Source: Clostridiales bacterium (GTDB lineage: Bacteria; Bacillota; Clostridia; Oscillospirales; Acutalibacteraceae). From it: a stretch of 6,168 nt of DNA. This document shows positions 1 through 5,972 of this stretch, in pieces. The DNA is taken from the NCBI GenBank assembly GCA_012511485.1, contig JAAZFZ010000125.1, positions 1-6,168 on the forward strand. Reading direction: 5' to 3'. The notes beneath the pieces are model-generated. The model was not told the origin of the DNA, ran no database searches, and worked only from the letters and a program-made list of their open reading frames with translations. Position 1 is the stretch's first letter, and the number at the start of each line of letters is the position of its first letter. The position numbers were made by a program, and so were the translations under genes.

Positions 1-7
1 AGACGCA

Positions 8-13
8 TATAAT
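8..13 (+). promoter_or_regulatory. possible -10 box upstream of ribU
   Basis: A perfect TATAAT lies 27 bases before the ribU start codon. Its -35 partner would fall outside the window, so this is only a candidate. If real, the transcript would start near position 20, leaving a leader of about 20 bases. That would leave no room for an FMN riboswitch, which often controls ribU genes, between promoter and gene. An upstream promoter with a riboswitch ending before position 1 remains equally possible. Confidence 0.25.
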
Positions 14-24
14 GCATTATTTTT

Positions 25-31
25 GAAAGGG
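25..31 (+). promoter_or_regulatory. ribosome binding site deciding the ribU start
   Basis: GAAAGGG stands nine bases before the ATG at 41. It overlaps the first codons of an alternative in-frame TTG start at 23, so that longer start cannot use it. This favours the ATG at 41. Confidence 0.7.
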
Positions 32-40
32 AATGGTATC

Positions 41-658
41 ATGGTGAAAACAGAACATTCAAAAAAAACCGAGAAAACACTTCTGCGCATAGTATTACTT
101 GCGCTGTTTTCAGCAATGGCATTTGTACTTTATTTATTCGAATTGCCTGTTTTTCCTGCTCAGCCGCATCTCAAGCTGGATTTCAGCGATATTCCGGCTC
201 TTATCGGCTCAGTTATTTTTGGGCCGGTTTTCGGAGTTCTGGTCGAGCTAATAAAAAATGTAATTGAACTCGTTGTAAAAGGCTTTGGCAGCCAGATGGG
301 CTTTGGTAACATAATGAATTTTGTTGTCGGCTGCGCATTTGTTGTGCCATTTTCAATTGTATTCAGGCATATAACAAGCAGAAATAAAAACAAAAAAGCT
401 TTGGCAGCCGTATTAGCGGGAATAGTTTCAGTCGTGAGCATCTTGCTTTTTGGTGCTGTAGGGAACTACCTGATAGCTCCGCTATTTTTTAAATTATTTT
501 TGGGCATTGAGCTTTCTAAAGCTGCCTTGTGGTCTGCGGTTGGTTGGGCAACAGCCCTCAATGCAGTAAAGGGAGCAATGCTCTGGGCAGCCGCTCTCCC
601 GCTGGTAGCCGTAATTAAAGAAAGGCTCGGCAAGGAGCTTAAAAAAGCTCAACAATAA
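41..658 (+). CDS. ribU: ECF transporter S component, riboflavin type (RibU)
   Basis: This is a 205-residue integral membrane protein, the usual length for an ECF S component. Such proteins bind a vitamin and work with a shared energizing module (EcfA, EcfA', EcfT), none of which is encoded here. After a basic N-terminus, about six hydrophobic segments follow. The first carries the AxxxA contact motif (A21-A25) that S components use to dock on EcfT. The stretch KLDFSDIPALIG (45-56), followed by FGPVFGVLVELIKN (60-73), is characteristic of RibU. Later NYLIAP (142-147) and NAVKG (174-178) also fit. The predicted substrate is riboflavin, possibly FMN; this is inferred from family signatures. The ATG at 41 is preferred over TTG at 23 because of the GAAAGGG site. 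It is alone on its strand, converging on ispE. Confidence 0.9.
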   Translation: MVKTEHSKKTEKTLLRIVLLALFSAMAFVLYLFELPVFPAQPHLKLDFSDIPALIGSVIFGPVFGVLVELIKNVIELVVKGFGSQMGFGNIMNFVVGCAFVVPFSIVFRHITSRNKNKKALAAVLAGIVSVVSILLFGAVGNYLIAPLFFKLFLGIELSKAALWSAVGWATALNAVKGAMLWAAALPLVAVIKERLGKELKKAQQ

Positions 659-687
659 TAAGGCAAACAATACTTTTTCGACAAGCT

Positions 688-707
688 ATATATATTACAA
701 TATATAT
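688..707. repeat. A/T-only inverted repeat after ribU
   Basis: ATATATATT at 688-696 and AATATATAT at 699-707 are perfect reverse complements separated by two bases. It lies between the ribU stop and the terminator. The alternating TA composition makes chance a serious explanation, and no function is claimed. Confidence 0.35.
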
Positions 708-739
708 CAGGCAGTATATAAAGGCAATGCTTTGTCAAC

Positions 740-779
740 AAAAATGGCAGGAGGTTAACCCCTCCTGCCAAAAGTTTTT
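740..779. terminator. bidirectional intrinsic terminator between ribU and ispE
   Basis: TGGCAGGAGG (745-754) pairs perfectly with CCTCCTGCCA (761-770) around a six-base loop TTAACC. Read on the minus strand the stem is followed directly by five T (complement of 740-744), a textbook terminator for ispE, whose stop codon is 33 bases away. Read on the plus strand the stem is followed by AAAG and then five T (775-779), so it can also end the ribU transcript. The flanking A and T tracts can extend the stem. Position between two convergent genes fits a shared terminator. Confidence 0.9.
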
Positions 780-802
780 CCGTGCAATGGACCTACCGTA
801 TA

Positions 803-1666
803 TTAATCTAACGATAAGCCCTCTGTAACAGTACGGCACACATAAACCTCGCCTATTGGTTGCCTTAACTCCCCGGCACAGGCAAGGGCATCCGCTTCAT
901 TGTCAAAAACCCCGAAAACGGTCGGCCCGCTGCCGCTCATGAGGCACATCAGAGAATTATGCTCCCTCATGATTCTTTTTATCTCCACACGCTCTGCAAC
1001 CTCAACGAACTGCTCAAAAACATTGCAGGCGTTTTTGCAGATGCCGCCAAAATTGCTGTTTGCCGCAGCATGGAGCACCGCCGCATTGTTTGGGTGGCGG
1101 ACATATTCGCATTTTTCAAATGCCTGATATGCCTCTTTGGTAGAAACCGAGCATTCGGGCTTTGCAAGCACAATAAGCATTTCACCGATAGGGGGCAGGG
1201 GGGACAAAACGCCGCCGATATCCTGAGAAAGCCTTGTACCGCCCGTCAGGCAAAAGGGAACATCGGCTCCGACCTTTATGCCTACCCTGCAAAGTTCAAA
1301 ATCAGTCAGTTTCGTTTCGTATATTCTGTTTAGTGCCGCAATAACGGCGGCACCGTCGGCACTCCCGCCCGCAAGCCCTGCGGCATGGGGAATGTGCTTT
1401 TCGATATGGATTTTTGCGCCGCCCCTTATCCCTGTAGCCTCAAAAAAGGCCTTGCAAGCTTTAAAGGCAATGTTCGTTTTATCCGTCGGGATTTCGGGTG
1501 CGGAGCAGGTGATTTCAATTCCCTTGGGAGCTTTTTCAACAGTCACTGTGTCATACAACCCGACTGACTGCATAATCATAAACAGGCTGTGATATCCGTT
1601 TGGGAGAGTTGAAACTATATCCAAATGAAGGTTAATTTTAGCCGCGGCTTTGACGGTGGTCTTCAT
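803..1666 (-). CDS. ispE: 4-diphosphocytidyl-2-C-methyl-D-erythritol kinase (IspE)
   Basis: The 287-residue product is a full-length cytoplasmic GHMP kinase that phosphorylates the 2-hydroxyl of CDP-methylerythritol with ATP in the MEP isoprenoid pathway. Near the N-terminus AKINLHLDI (9-17) includes K10, equivalent to the catalytic lysine. The glycine-rich ATP-binding loop is PHAAGLAGGSADGAA (93-107). GADVPF (133-138) holds the expected catalytic aspartate D135. The C-terminal GHMP motif is MSGSGPTVFGVF (243-254). All three family motifs are intact. The start is supported by AGGA (complement of 1675-1678) eight bases before the ATG. Many clostridia place ispE near purR or a GntR regulator; here it stands as a separate unit behind a 275-bp gap, ending in the shared terminator at 740-779. 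Confidence 0.96.
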   Translation of the reverse strand: MKTTVKAAAKINLHLDIVSTLPNGYHSLFMIMQSVGLYDTVTVEKAPKGIEITCSAPEIPTDKTNIAFKACKAFFEATGIRGGAKIHIEKHIPHAAGLAGGSADGAAVIAALNRIYETKLTDFELCRVGIKVGADVPFCLTGGTRLSQDIGGVLSPLPPIGEMLIVLAKPECSVSTKEAYQAFEKCEYVRHPNNAAVLHAAANSNFGGICKNACNVFEQFVEVAERVEIKRIMREHNSLMCLMSGSGPTVFGVFDNEADALACAGELRQPIGEVYVCRTVTEGLSLD

Positions 1667-1728
1667 AATATCAGTCCTACCCTTGTCGGTTTTTTTATCA
1701 TTCTTATTCTAGCCAGAGACCCGTTTTA

Positions 1729-1742
1729 TTTACAGTTTACAG
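1729..1742. repeat. tandem TTTACAG repeat upstream of ispE
   Basis: TTTACAG occurs twice without a gap (1729-1735, 1736-1742). On the minus strand it reads CTGTAAA twice, about 63-76 bases before the ispE start codon. It overlaps the candidate ispE promoter. The same heptamer recurs at 1803, 1899 and 1914 within the same intergenic region, which suggests a protein-binding site, though no regulator can be named. Confidence 0.5.
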
Positions 1743-1761
1743 CAAATTATAGTATTGTCAA
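1734..1761 (-). promoter_or_regulatory. candidate ispE promoter
   Basis: On the minus strand a perfect TTGACA (complement of 1756-1761) is followed after 16 bases by TAAACT (1734-1739), a four-of-six -10 match. A perfect TATAAT also lies at 1746-1751 but is only four bases from TTGACA, so it would need a different and weaker -35. Either arrangement would start transcription roughly 60-75 bases before ispE. The exact assignment is uncertain. Confidence 0.35.
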
Positions 1762-1804
1762 TCATATAAGTTGCTTTGAAATGTTCAAATCGAAGGCGCA
1801 TACT

Positions 1805-1824
1805 GTAAAGTAATATGACTTTAC
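1805..1824. repeat. inverted repeat GTAAAGT-6-ACTTTAC
   Basis: GTAAAGT (1805-1811) and ACTTTAC (1818-1824) are perfect reverse complements separated by AATATG. The left arm continues the CTGTAAAG octamer at 1803-1810 shared with the larger hairpin at 1894-1924. No T tract follows on either strand, so it does not look like an intrinsic terminator; an operator-like dyad is more plausible. Confidence 0.5.
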
Positions 1825-1893
1825 TTCTGCATTTTCATTACATATTCGCCCTGTTTTGTCGATTTTCTTATGATATCTGCCTTTTGTACAGCA

Positions 1894-1924
1894 CAGGCTG
1901 TAAAGCTTTAAACTTTACAGCCTG
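1894..1924. repeat. 12-bp perfect inverted repeat after the aminotransferase gene
   Basis: CAGGCTGTAAAG (1894-1905) and CTTTACAGCCTG (1913-1924) match perfectly around a seven-base loop. It begins 17 bases beyond the aminotransferase stop codon. For that minus-strand transcript the bases after the stem are TGCTGTACAAAAG, without a T tract. Only on the plus strand is a T-rich run (1931-1939) present, and no plus-strand gene leads into it. It could be a transcript-end stabilising hairpin, a poor terminator, or a regulator site. It contains two of the five CTGTAAA copies. Confidence 0.6.
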
Positions 1925-1941
1925 AATTATATTTTTTTATA

Positions 1942-3135
1942 TCAGCTTGCGCATTTTTTACCTTCTATTTTGAGATCCTCAACAAATTCGTCTATTCTTT
2001 TGAGAGCGGTTTTAATATGCTCTGTTGAATAACAGTAGGATACTCTGACATATCCCTCGCCGCAGTTACCGAATGCAGTGCCCGGAATCACCGCAACATT
2101 TTTTTCTTTAAGGAGCTTTTGACAGAATTCGTCGGAGCTCAGACCTGTGCTTTTAATGCAGGGGAAGCAGTAGAAGGCACCCTCAGGCTCAAAGGTGCTA
2201 AGCCCCATTGAGTTGAACCCGTCAACAATCAGCCGCCTGCGGTTGTCATATGCCCTGCGCATTTTGTCAACATCGGGTGCGCCGTTCCTCAGTGCTTCAA
2301 TTGCCGCATACTGTGCAACCGTCGGTGCGCTCATAATTGCGTGCTGATGCATTTTGGTCATGGCTGCAATCAGAACCTCAGGCCCCAAAGCATAACCTAA
2401 GCGCCAGCCCGTCATTGCATATGCCTTTGAAAAGCCGCTGACAATAACCGTTCTCTCCTTCATACCGGGTATTTCGGCCATTGAAACATGCTTTTTGCCG
2501 CCGTAGGTGAATTCACCGTATATTTCATCTGAAACAACAATAATATTAGTGTCCCTAATAACCTCGGCAATCGCCTCAAGGTCCTCACGCTCCATAATGC
2601 CGCCCGTTGGGTTGTTCGGGTATGTCAGAACAAGGAGCTTTGATTTCGGAGTGATAACCTTTCTGAGAGCTTCGGGTGTCAGGCGGAATTTATCCTCCTC
2701 TTTTGTAACAATAGGGACATAGACACCGTCACTGACACAGGTCAGGGGAGAATAGCAGACATATGAGGGCTCGCAAACCAGCACCTCATCGCCCGGTTCA
2801 AGCAGAACACGAAAGCAAAGGTCGAGAGCCTCCGAGCCGCCAACGGTTATTAAAATTTCATTTTTACCCTTATAATCAACATTGAAGTTCCTTTTATAGT
2901 AGTTTGCTATTTCATTCCTTAGAACAGTAAGACCCAGGTTGGAGGTGTATTTTGTGTGCCCCTCCTCAAGCGCCTTAATGCCTGCCCTGCGAATATTTTC
3001 AGGTGTCTGAAAATCCGGCTCGCCGATACCAAGCGAAACGACATCCTCAATTTCTTCAACAATATCAAAAAACCTTCTTATACCGGAAGGCTTCACATCC
3101 CTTATTTTTGTGTTGAGCGCATTAGTAAAATCCAT
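1942..3135 (-). CDS. class I/II PLP-dependent aminotransferase (AspB/PatA-like)
   Basis: The 397-residue product is a complete fold-type I aminotransferase, cytoplasmic and expected to act as a dimer. SGIRRFFDIV (17-26) and LGIGEPDFQTP (35-45) are typical of the aspartate/aromatic aminotransferase group. Key residues are in place: N175 in YPNNPTGG (172-179), D203 and Y206 in SDEIY, the PLP lysine K237 in GFSKAYAMTGWRLGY (234-248), and R364 in GYVRVSY, expected to hold the substrate carboxylate. The SKAYAMTGWR form is the AspB type rather than the HisC type, so histidinol-phosphate aminotransferase is unlikely. The amino donor and acceptor cannot be read from sequence. GGAG (complement of 3142-3145) lies six bases before the ATG. 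It sits 11 bases behind the PHP gene and is probably translated from the same transcript. Confidence 0.93.
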   Translation of the reverse strand: MDFTNALNTKIRDVKPSGIRRFFDIVEEIEDVVSLGIGEPDFQTPENIRRAGIKALEEGHTKYTSNLGLTVLRNEIANYYKRNFNVDYKGKNEILITVGGSEALDLCFRVLLEPGDEVLVCEPSYVCYSPLTCVSDGVYVPIVTKEEDKFRLTPEALRKVITPKSKLLVLTYPNNPTGGIMEREDLEAIAEVIRDTNIIVVSDEIYGEFTYGGKKHVSMAEIPGMKERTVIVSGFSKAYAMTGWRLGYALGPEVLIAAMTKMHQHAIMSAPTVAQYAAIEALRNGAPDVDKMRRAYDNRRRLIVDGFNSMGLSTFEPEGAFYCFPCIKSTGLSSDEFCQKLLKEKNVAVIPGTAFGNCGEGYVRVSYCYSTEHIKTALKRIDEFVEDLKIEGKKCAS

Positions 3136-3146
3136 GACAATCTCCG

Positions 3147-3965
3147 TTATTCTATAGGTATTTGTGTGGGTTCCCGTTTCTGAAAAAGTGTCACACTGCG
3201 AAAGCCGCAGCGTTTGGCAATTTCCATGCCCTTGTTTATGCCGGCGCCGAGATGCTCGGCTAAATGAGCGTCGGAGCCGATTGTGATATATTCACCGCCA
3301 AGCTCCTTAAAGCGGCGCACGATTTCTTCGTCCGGCATTGTGGCGTGAATATTCTGCCTTAACCCCGAGGTGTTAATTTCGAGCGCCTTCCCATTTTTTG
3401 CGACAGTCTCAAGTATTGCGTCGATTTGCTCGGCATAAACCGAAATATCAACAGGTATGTTATGCTCACCGCATATGTATCTGAGCGGGTATGTCAGGTG
3501 GGCGAGTGTGTCAAATCCTGCCCATTGTGCAAGAAGAAGCTCCTCGTCAAAATACTCCCTGAGCAGCCTGTAAATTCCATCAATATCATATTGCTCATAT
3601 TTGAGGAACCAGAAATCCTCCATATTACGAAGATTATGGATGGAGCCGATAATAAAATCATAGCTGCGTGAAGAAATAAGTTCCTCAGCTGTTTTAGTAT
3701 CATAGGTGGGCTGACCCAGCTCAATCCCAGCACACACAATCAGCTTGCCTCTGAATGCGGAGCGTGCCTTGCCTATTTCAAAAAAAGATTGGGCAGCAGT
3801 CCTGCCAAAGTCCTTTTCCTTAAAGTAGTCAATTTCAACATGATCAGTGAAAGCAACGCCTCTAAGACCTTTGTTGACTGCATTTTCACACATAAACATT
3901 GTAGAATGTCTTCCGTCAAATGAATTGTCGGTGTGAGCATGCATATCAAGCATCTTCCTGTACAT
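3147..3965 (-). CDS. PHP-domain phosphoesterase, histidinol-phosphatase (HisJ/HisK) family
   Basis: The 272-residue protein is a polymerase-and-histidinol-phosphatase (PHP) domain metalloenzyme of typical HisJ length. Metal-ligand motifs appear in order: D7-M-H9-A-H11 with TDNSFDG following, FTDH (39-42), E82 in GIELGQ, H110 in GSIHNL, H156 in LAHLTYP, and SDAH (231-234). The active site therefore looks complete. The family reaction is hydrolysis of L-histidinol phosphate to histidinol, but related PHP proteins act on other phosphoesters, and no other his gene is in the window, so the substrate is an inference. The ATG at 3965 follows a strong AGGGGA site; an upstream in-frame ATG at 4055 would add 30 residues unlike the family and lacks such a site. 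It is the first gene of a probable two-gene operon with the aminotransferase. Confidence 0.87.
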   Translation of the reverse strand: MYRKMLDMHAHTDNSFDGRHSTMFMCENAVNKGLRGVAFTDHVEIDYFKEKDFGRTAAQSFFEIGKARSAFRGKLIVCAGIELGQPTYDTKTAEELISSRSYDFIIGSIHNLRNMEDFWFLKYEQYDIDGIYRLLREYFDEELLLAQWAGFDTLAHLTYPLRYICGEHNIPVDISVYAEQIDAILETVAKNGKALEINTSGLRQNIHATMPDEEIVRRFKELGGEYITIGSDAHLAEHLGAGINKGMEIAKRCGFRSVTLFQKREPTQIPIE

Positions 3966-3972
3966 GAAAACA

Positions 3973-3978
3973 TCCCCT
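3973..3978 (-). promoter_or_regulatory. ribosome binding site deciding the PHP gene start
   Basis: On the minus strand AGGGGA lies seven bases before the ATG at 3965. It is a near-ideal Shine-Dalgarno match and selects this start over the in-frame ATG at 4055. Confidence 0.8.
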
Positions 3979-4212
3979 AATAAATTATGCCGGCTGCCTG
4001 TAACTTGAGCGGCAGTCAAAGAGATATAACAGGCATAATAATAACATATATTCAAACGGAATAACAGTAGGAAATTAAATTTTAATTAATGTGGCACAAA
4101 AAAGGCAGGTTTACGATAAATAATTCAATGAAAATCCTATTTATCCAAAATAATTAGCGAACAATTGGACAAAAATGGTTATCTCCCTAAGTTTTTTTAA
4201 AAACAGTGCATA

Positions 4213-4241
4213 TTGAAAGCAAACATTGTTTGTGATAAAAT
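4213..4241 (+). promoter_or_regulatory. sigma-A-type promoter of the ACT-UPF0210 operon
   Basis: TTGAAA (4213-4218) and TAAAAT (4236-4241) are separated by exactly 17 bases, each matching five of six consensus bases. A TG one base before the -10 (4233-4234) makes it an extended -10 promoter. Transcription would begin near 4248, giving a leader of about 20 bases that carries the AGGGAG ribosome binding site. Homopolymeric T and A tracts at 4192-4203 lie just upstream. Confidence 0.75.
4220..4232. promoter_or_regulatory. perfect 13-bp palindrome in the promoter spacer (candidate operator)
   Basis: CAAACA (4220-4225) and TGTTTG (4227-4232) are perfect reverse complements around a single T. The site occupies almost the whole spacer between the -35 and -10 of the ACT gene, a classical place for a repressor to exclude RNA polymerase. 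The dyad and its position are seen in the sequence; a repressor is an inference and none is encoded in the window. Confidence 0.5.
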
Positions 4242-4270
4242 AAACATTAATAATTTTAGGGAGTGCTTGT

Positions 4271-4540
4271 ATGCGAGCAGTAATAACAGTGGTCGGCAAG
4301 GACATGGTCGGTATTCTTGCGGGAGTATCGGGTCTTTGCGCTGAGTGCGGAGCCAATGTAATTGAGGTATCGCAGTCGATTCTTCAGGATATGTTCTGCA
4401 TGATAATGCTTGTTGACATGAGCAAAAGCAGTGTTAAATTTTCGGATTTTTCGGATATACTCCAAGAATCCGGCAAAAAAAAAGGTCTTGTCATTCATGT
4501 TATGCATGAAGATATTTTTAATTCAATGCACAGAATATGA
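4271..4540 (+). CDS. ACT-domain protein, UPF0237 family
   Basis: This 89-residue protein is a single stand-alone ACT domain, the usual length for UPF0237. ACT domains bind small ligands, commonly amino acids, at dimer interfaces. The first strand AVITVVGKD is followed by DMVGILAGVSGL (11-22), the turn and helix that usually form the ligand pocket (D11, G14). ANVIEVSQSIL (29-39) forms the second strand region; IMLVDM and the C-terminal GLVIHVMHEDI complete the fold. It resembles the regulatory ACT module of GcvR. No catalytic or DNA-binding part is attached, so it probably senses a ligand or partners another protein, most likely the UPF0210 product encoded 15 bases downstream. AGGGAG stands seven bases before the ATG. 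A run of nine A at 4475-4483 encodes three lysines. Confidence 0.9.
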   Translation: MRAVITVVGKDMVGILAGVSGLCAECGANVIEVSQSILQDMFCMIMLVDMSKSSVKFSDFSDILQESGKKKGLVIHVMHEDIFNSMHRI

Positions 4541-4541
4541 T

Positions 4542-4548
4542 AAGGCGG
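4542..4548 (+). promoter_or_regulatory. ribosome binding site deciding the UPF0210 start
   Basis: AAGGCGG lies seven bases before the ATG at 4556, right after the ACT-gene stop codon. An in-frame TTG at 4550 would be only one base from this site and adds two residues, so ATG is preferred. Confidence 0.65.
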
Positions 4549-4555
4549 TTTGAGA

Positions 4556-5911
4556 ATGATTAATACCAGGGATATATTGGAAACAATCCACATGATTAAG
4601 GATGAAAATCTTGATATCAGAACAATAACGATGGGCATTTCGCTCCTTGACTGCATTTCAACCGATGCAAAACAAGCGTGTGACAGAATTTATGATAAAA
4701 TAACAAGAGTAGCCGGGAACCTTGTCAGGGTCGGCTATGACATTGAAAAAGAATACGGCATACCGATTATTAATAAAAGAGTATCGGTAACGCCCATTGC
4801 AATGATTGCCGCCGCAAGCGGAGGGGACCCTGTCCGCTTTGCCTTGACTCTTGACCGAGCGGCTAAGGAGCTGGGCATCGACTTTTTGGGAGGCTATTCG
4901 GCACTTGTGCAAAAAGGCTTTGCCGCAGGTGACGAGAGGCTGATAAGGAGCATACCCGAGGCTTTGAGCTCAACTGAATTTGTCTGCTCTAGTGTCAATG
5001 TAGGCTCAACCAAGGCAGGCATTAACATGGACGCCGTTGCCTTAATGGGCAAAATCATTAAAGAGAGCGCTCAAAGGACTGCTGACGCTTGCTGCATTGG
5101 TGCGGCAAAGCTGGTCGCCTTCTGCAATGCGCCTGAGGATAATCCCTTTATGGCAGGTGCTTTCCATGGAGCGGGCGAGCCTGACTGTGTAATAAATGTC
5201 GGCGTTTCCGGCCCGGGAGTTGTTCGCCATGCCCTGAAAGAATGTCCTGACGGTGATATTACCGATGTGGCGGATATAATCAAAAAGACTGCTTTTAAAA
5301 TAACAAGGATGGGGCAGCTTGTCGCAAAAGAGGCGGCAAAGAGGCTCAATGTTCCGTTTGGGATTGTTGACCTTTCACTTGCTCCCACACCCGCGGTCGG
5401 TGATTCTGTCGCCCATATTCTTGAAGAGATGGGGCTTGAGCACTGCGGCGCTCACGGAACAACGGCCGCACTTGCAATCCTGAACGATGCCGTCAAGAAG
5501 GGCGGAATAATGGCATCGTCCCATGTCGGCGGGCTTTCCGGAGCGTTTATTCCCGTAACCGAGGATGCCGGTATGATTGAGGCAGTCAGAGCGGGCAGCC
5601 TCACTATCGAAAAGCTCGAGGCAATGACGGCAGTGTGCTCGGTCGGTCTTGATATGCTTATTATTCCGGGGGATACTCCGCCTGAGGTCATATCCGCAAT
5701 CCTTGCCGATGAGGCGGCAATAGGCATGATAAACTCAAAAACAACAGCAATTCGCCTGATTCCCGCTATCGGCAAAAAGGTCGGTGAGGAGCTCAATTTC
5801 GGCGGTCTTCTAGGCAGCGGGCCTGTCATGAAGCTGAACACCGCCTCACCTGAAAAGTTTATTTCCAGAGGCGGCAGAATCCCGGCGCCGCTCCAAAGCC
5901 TTAAAAACTAG
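4556..5911 (+). CDS. UPF0210 (DUF711) family protein
   Basis: The 451-residue product has the normal full length of UPF0210, a conserved family of unknown function sometimes named PFL-like for structural resemblance to pyruvate formate-lyase. Hallmark segments are DIRTITMGISLLDC (20-33), NKRVSVTPI (73-81), SALVQKGF (115-122), CSSVNVGSTKAGINM (144-158), EDNPFMAGAFHGAGE (194-208), NVGVSGPGVV (214-223), DLSLAPTPAVGDSVA (272-286), GLSGAFIPVTED (326-337) and SRGGRIPAP (437-445). I see no glycyl-radical motif of the RVxGY kind, so enzymatic PFL activity is not expected. There is no signal peptide or membrane segment. It follows the ACT gene by 15 bases; the pair is conserved in streptococci and other Firmicutes. 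A ligand-gated enzyme-plus-sensor arrangement is an inference. Confidence 0.93.
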   Translation: MINTRDILETIHMIKDENLDIRTITMGISLLDCISTDAKQACDRIYDKITRVAGNLVRVGYDIEKEYGIPIINKRVSVTPIAMIAAASGGDPVRFALTLDRAAKELGIDFLGGYSALVQKGFAAGDERLIRSIPEALSSTEFVCSSVNVGSTKAGINMDAVALMGKIIKESAQRTADACCIGAAKLVAFCNAPEDNPFMAGAFHGAGEPDCVINVGVSGPGVVRHALKECPDGDITDVADIIKKTAFKITRMGQLVAKEAAKRLNVPFGIVDLSLAPTPAVGDSVAHILEEMGLEHCGAHGTTAALAILNDAVKKGGIMASSHVGGLSGAFIPVTEDAGMIEAVRAGSLTIEKLEAMTAVCSVGLDMLIIPGDTPPEVISAILADEAAIGMINSKTTAIRLIPAIGKKVGEELNFGGLLGSGPVMKLNTASPEKFISRGGRIPAPLQSLKN

Positions 5912-5922
5912 CTCGTAATTAC

Positions 5923-5938
5923 TGCGGTGAAGGCCGCA
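5923..5938 (+). terminator. weak hairpin after the UPF0210 gene
   Basis: TGCGG (5923-5927) pairs with CCGCA (5934-5938) around six bases, 11 bases after the stop codon. The stem is short and no T tract follows, so termination is doubtful and read-through into the next gene is possible. Confidence 0.2.
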
Positions 5939-5972
5939 ATGATATAAATAATTAATTGCTGGGGTGATTGAG

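Larger units (their letters stand above)
3966..4270. other. divergent intergenic region between PHP and ACT genes
   Basis: This A/T-rich stretch of 305 bases separates the two divergent operons. I see no gene or RNA in it. Its right end holds the promoter and palindrome of the ACT gene. A T7A5 tract (4192-4203) just upstream of that -35 could act as an UP element. GATAAAT (4115-4121) is repeated inverted as ATTTATC (4139-4145) with 17 bases between, a weak dyad. A minus-strand promoter for the PHP gene must lie here or nearby, but I found no pair of boxes good enough to call. Confidence 0.6.

Noticed and set aside
1..40. FMN riboswitch in front of ribU
   Set aside because: Only 40 bases of upstream sequence are available and none of the conserved FMN aptamer segments can be seen; it could still lie outside the window.
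959..1333. Plus-strand open frame of 124 codons opposite ispE
   Set aside because: It lies wholly antisense to a full-length ispE with intact motifs; its translation shows no family feature and no good ribosome binding site precedes it.
1625..1813. Plus-strand open frame of 62 codons reaching into the ispE upstream region
   Set aside because: It starts inside ispE antisense and its hydrophobic stretch comes from T-rich intergenic DNA. No supported start site.
3994..4015. CTGCC/GGCAG inverted repeat in the PHP leader
   Set aside because: Only five pairs with a 12-base loop; too weak to call a regulatory structure.
3966..4055. 30-residue N-terminal extension of the PHP protein from an ATG at 4055
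   Set aside because: The extension does not resemble the PHP family and the ATG at 3965 has a near-perfect ribosome binding site.
5452..5841. Minus-strand open frame of 129 codons opposite the UPF0210 gene
   Set aside because: Fully antisense to a conserved gene; the proline- and serine-rich translation is typical of a shadow frame.
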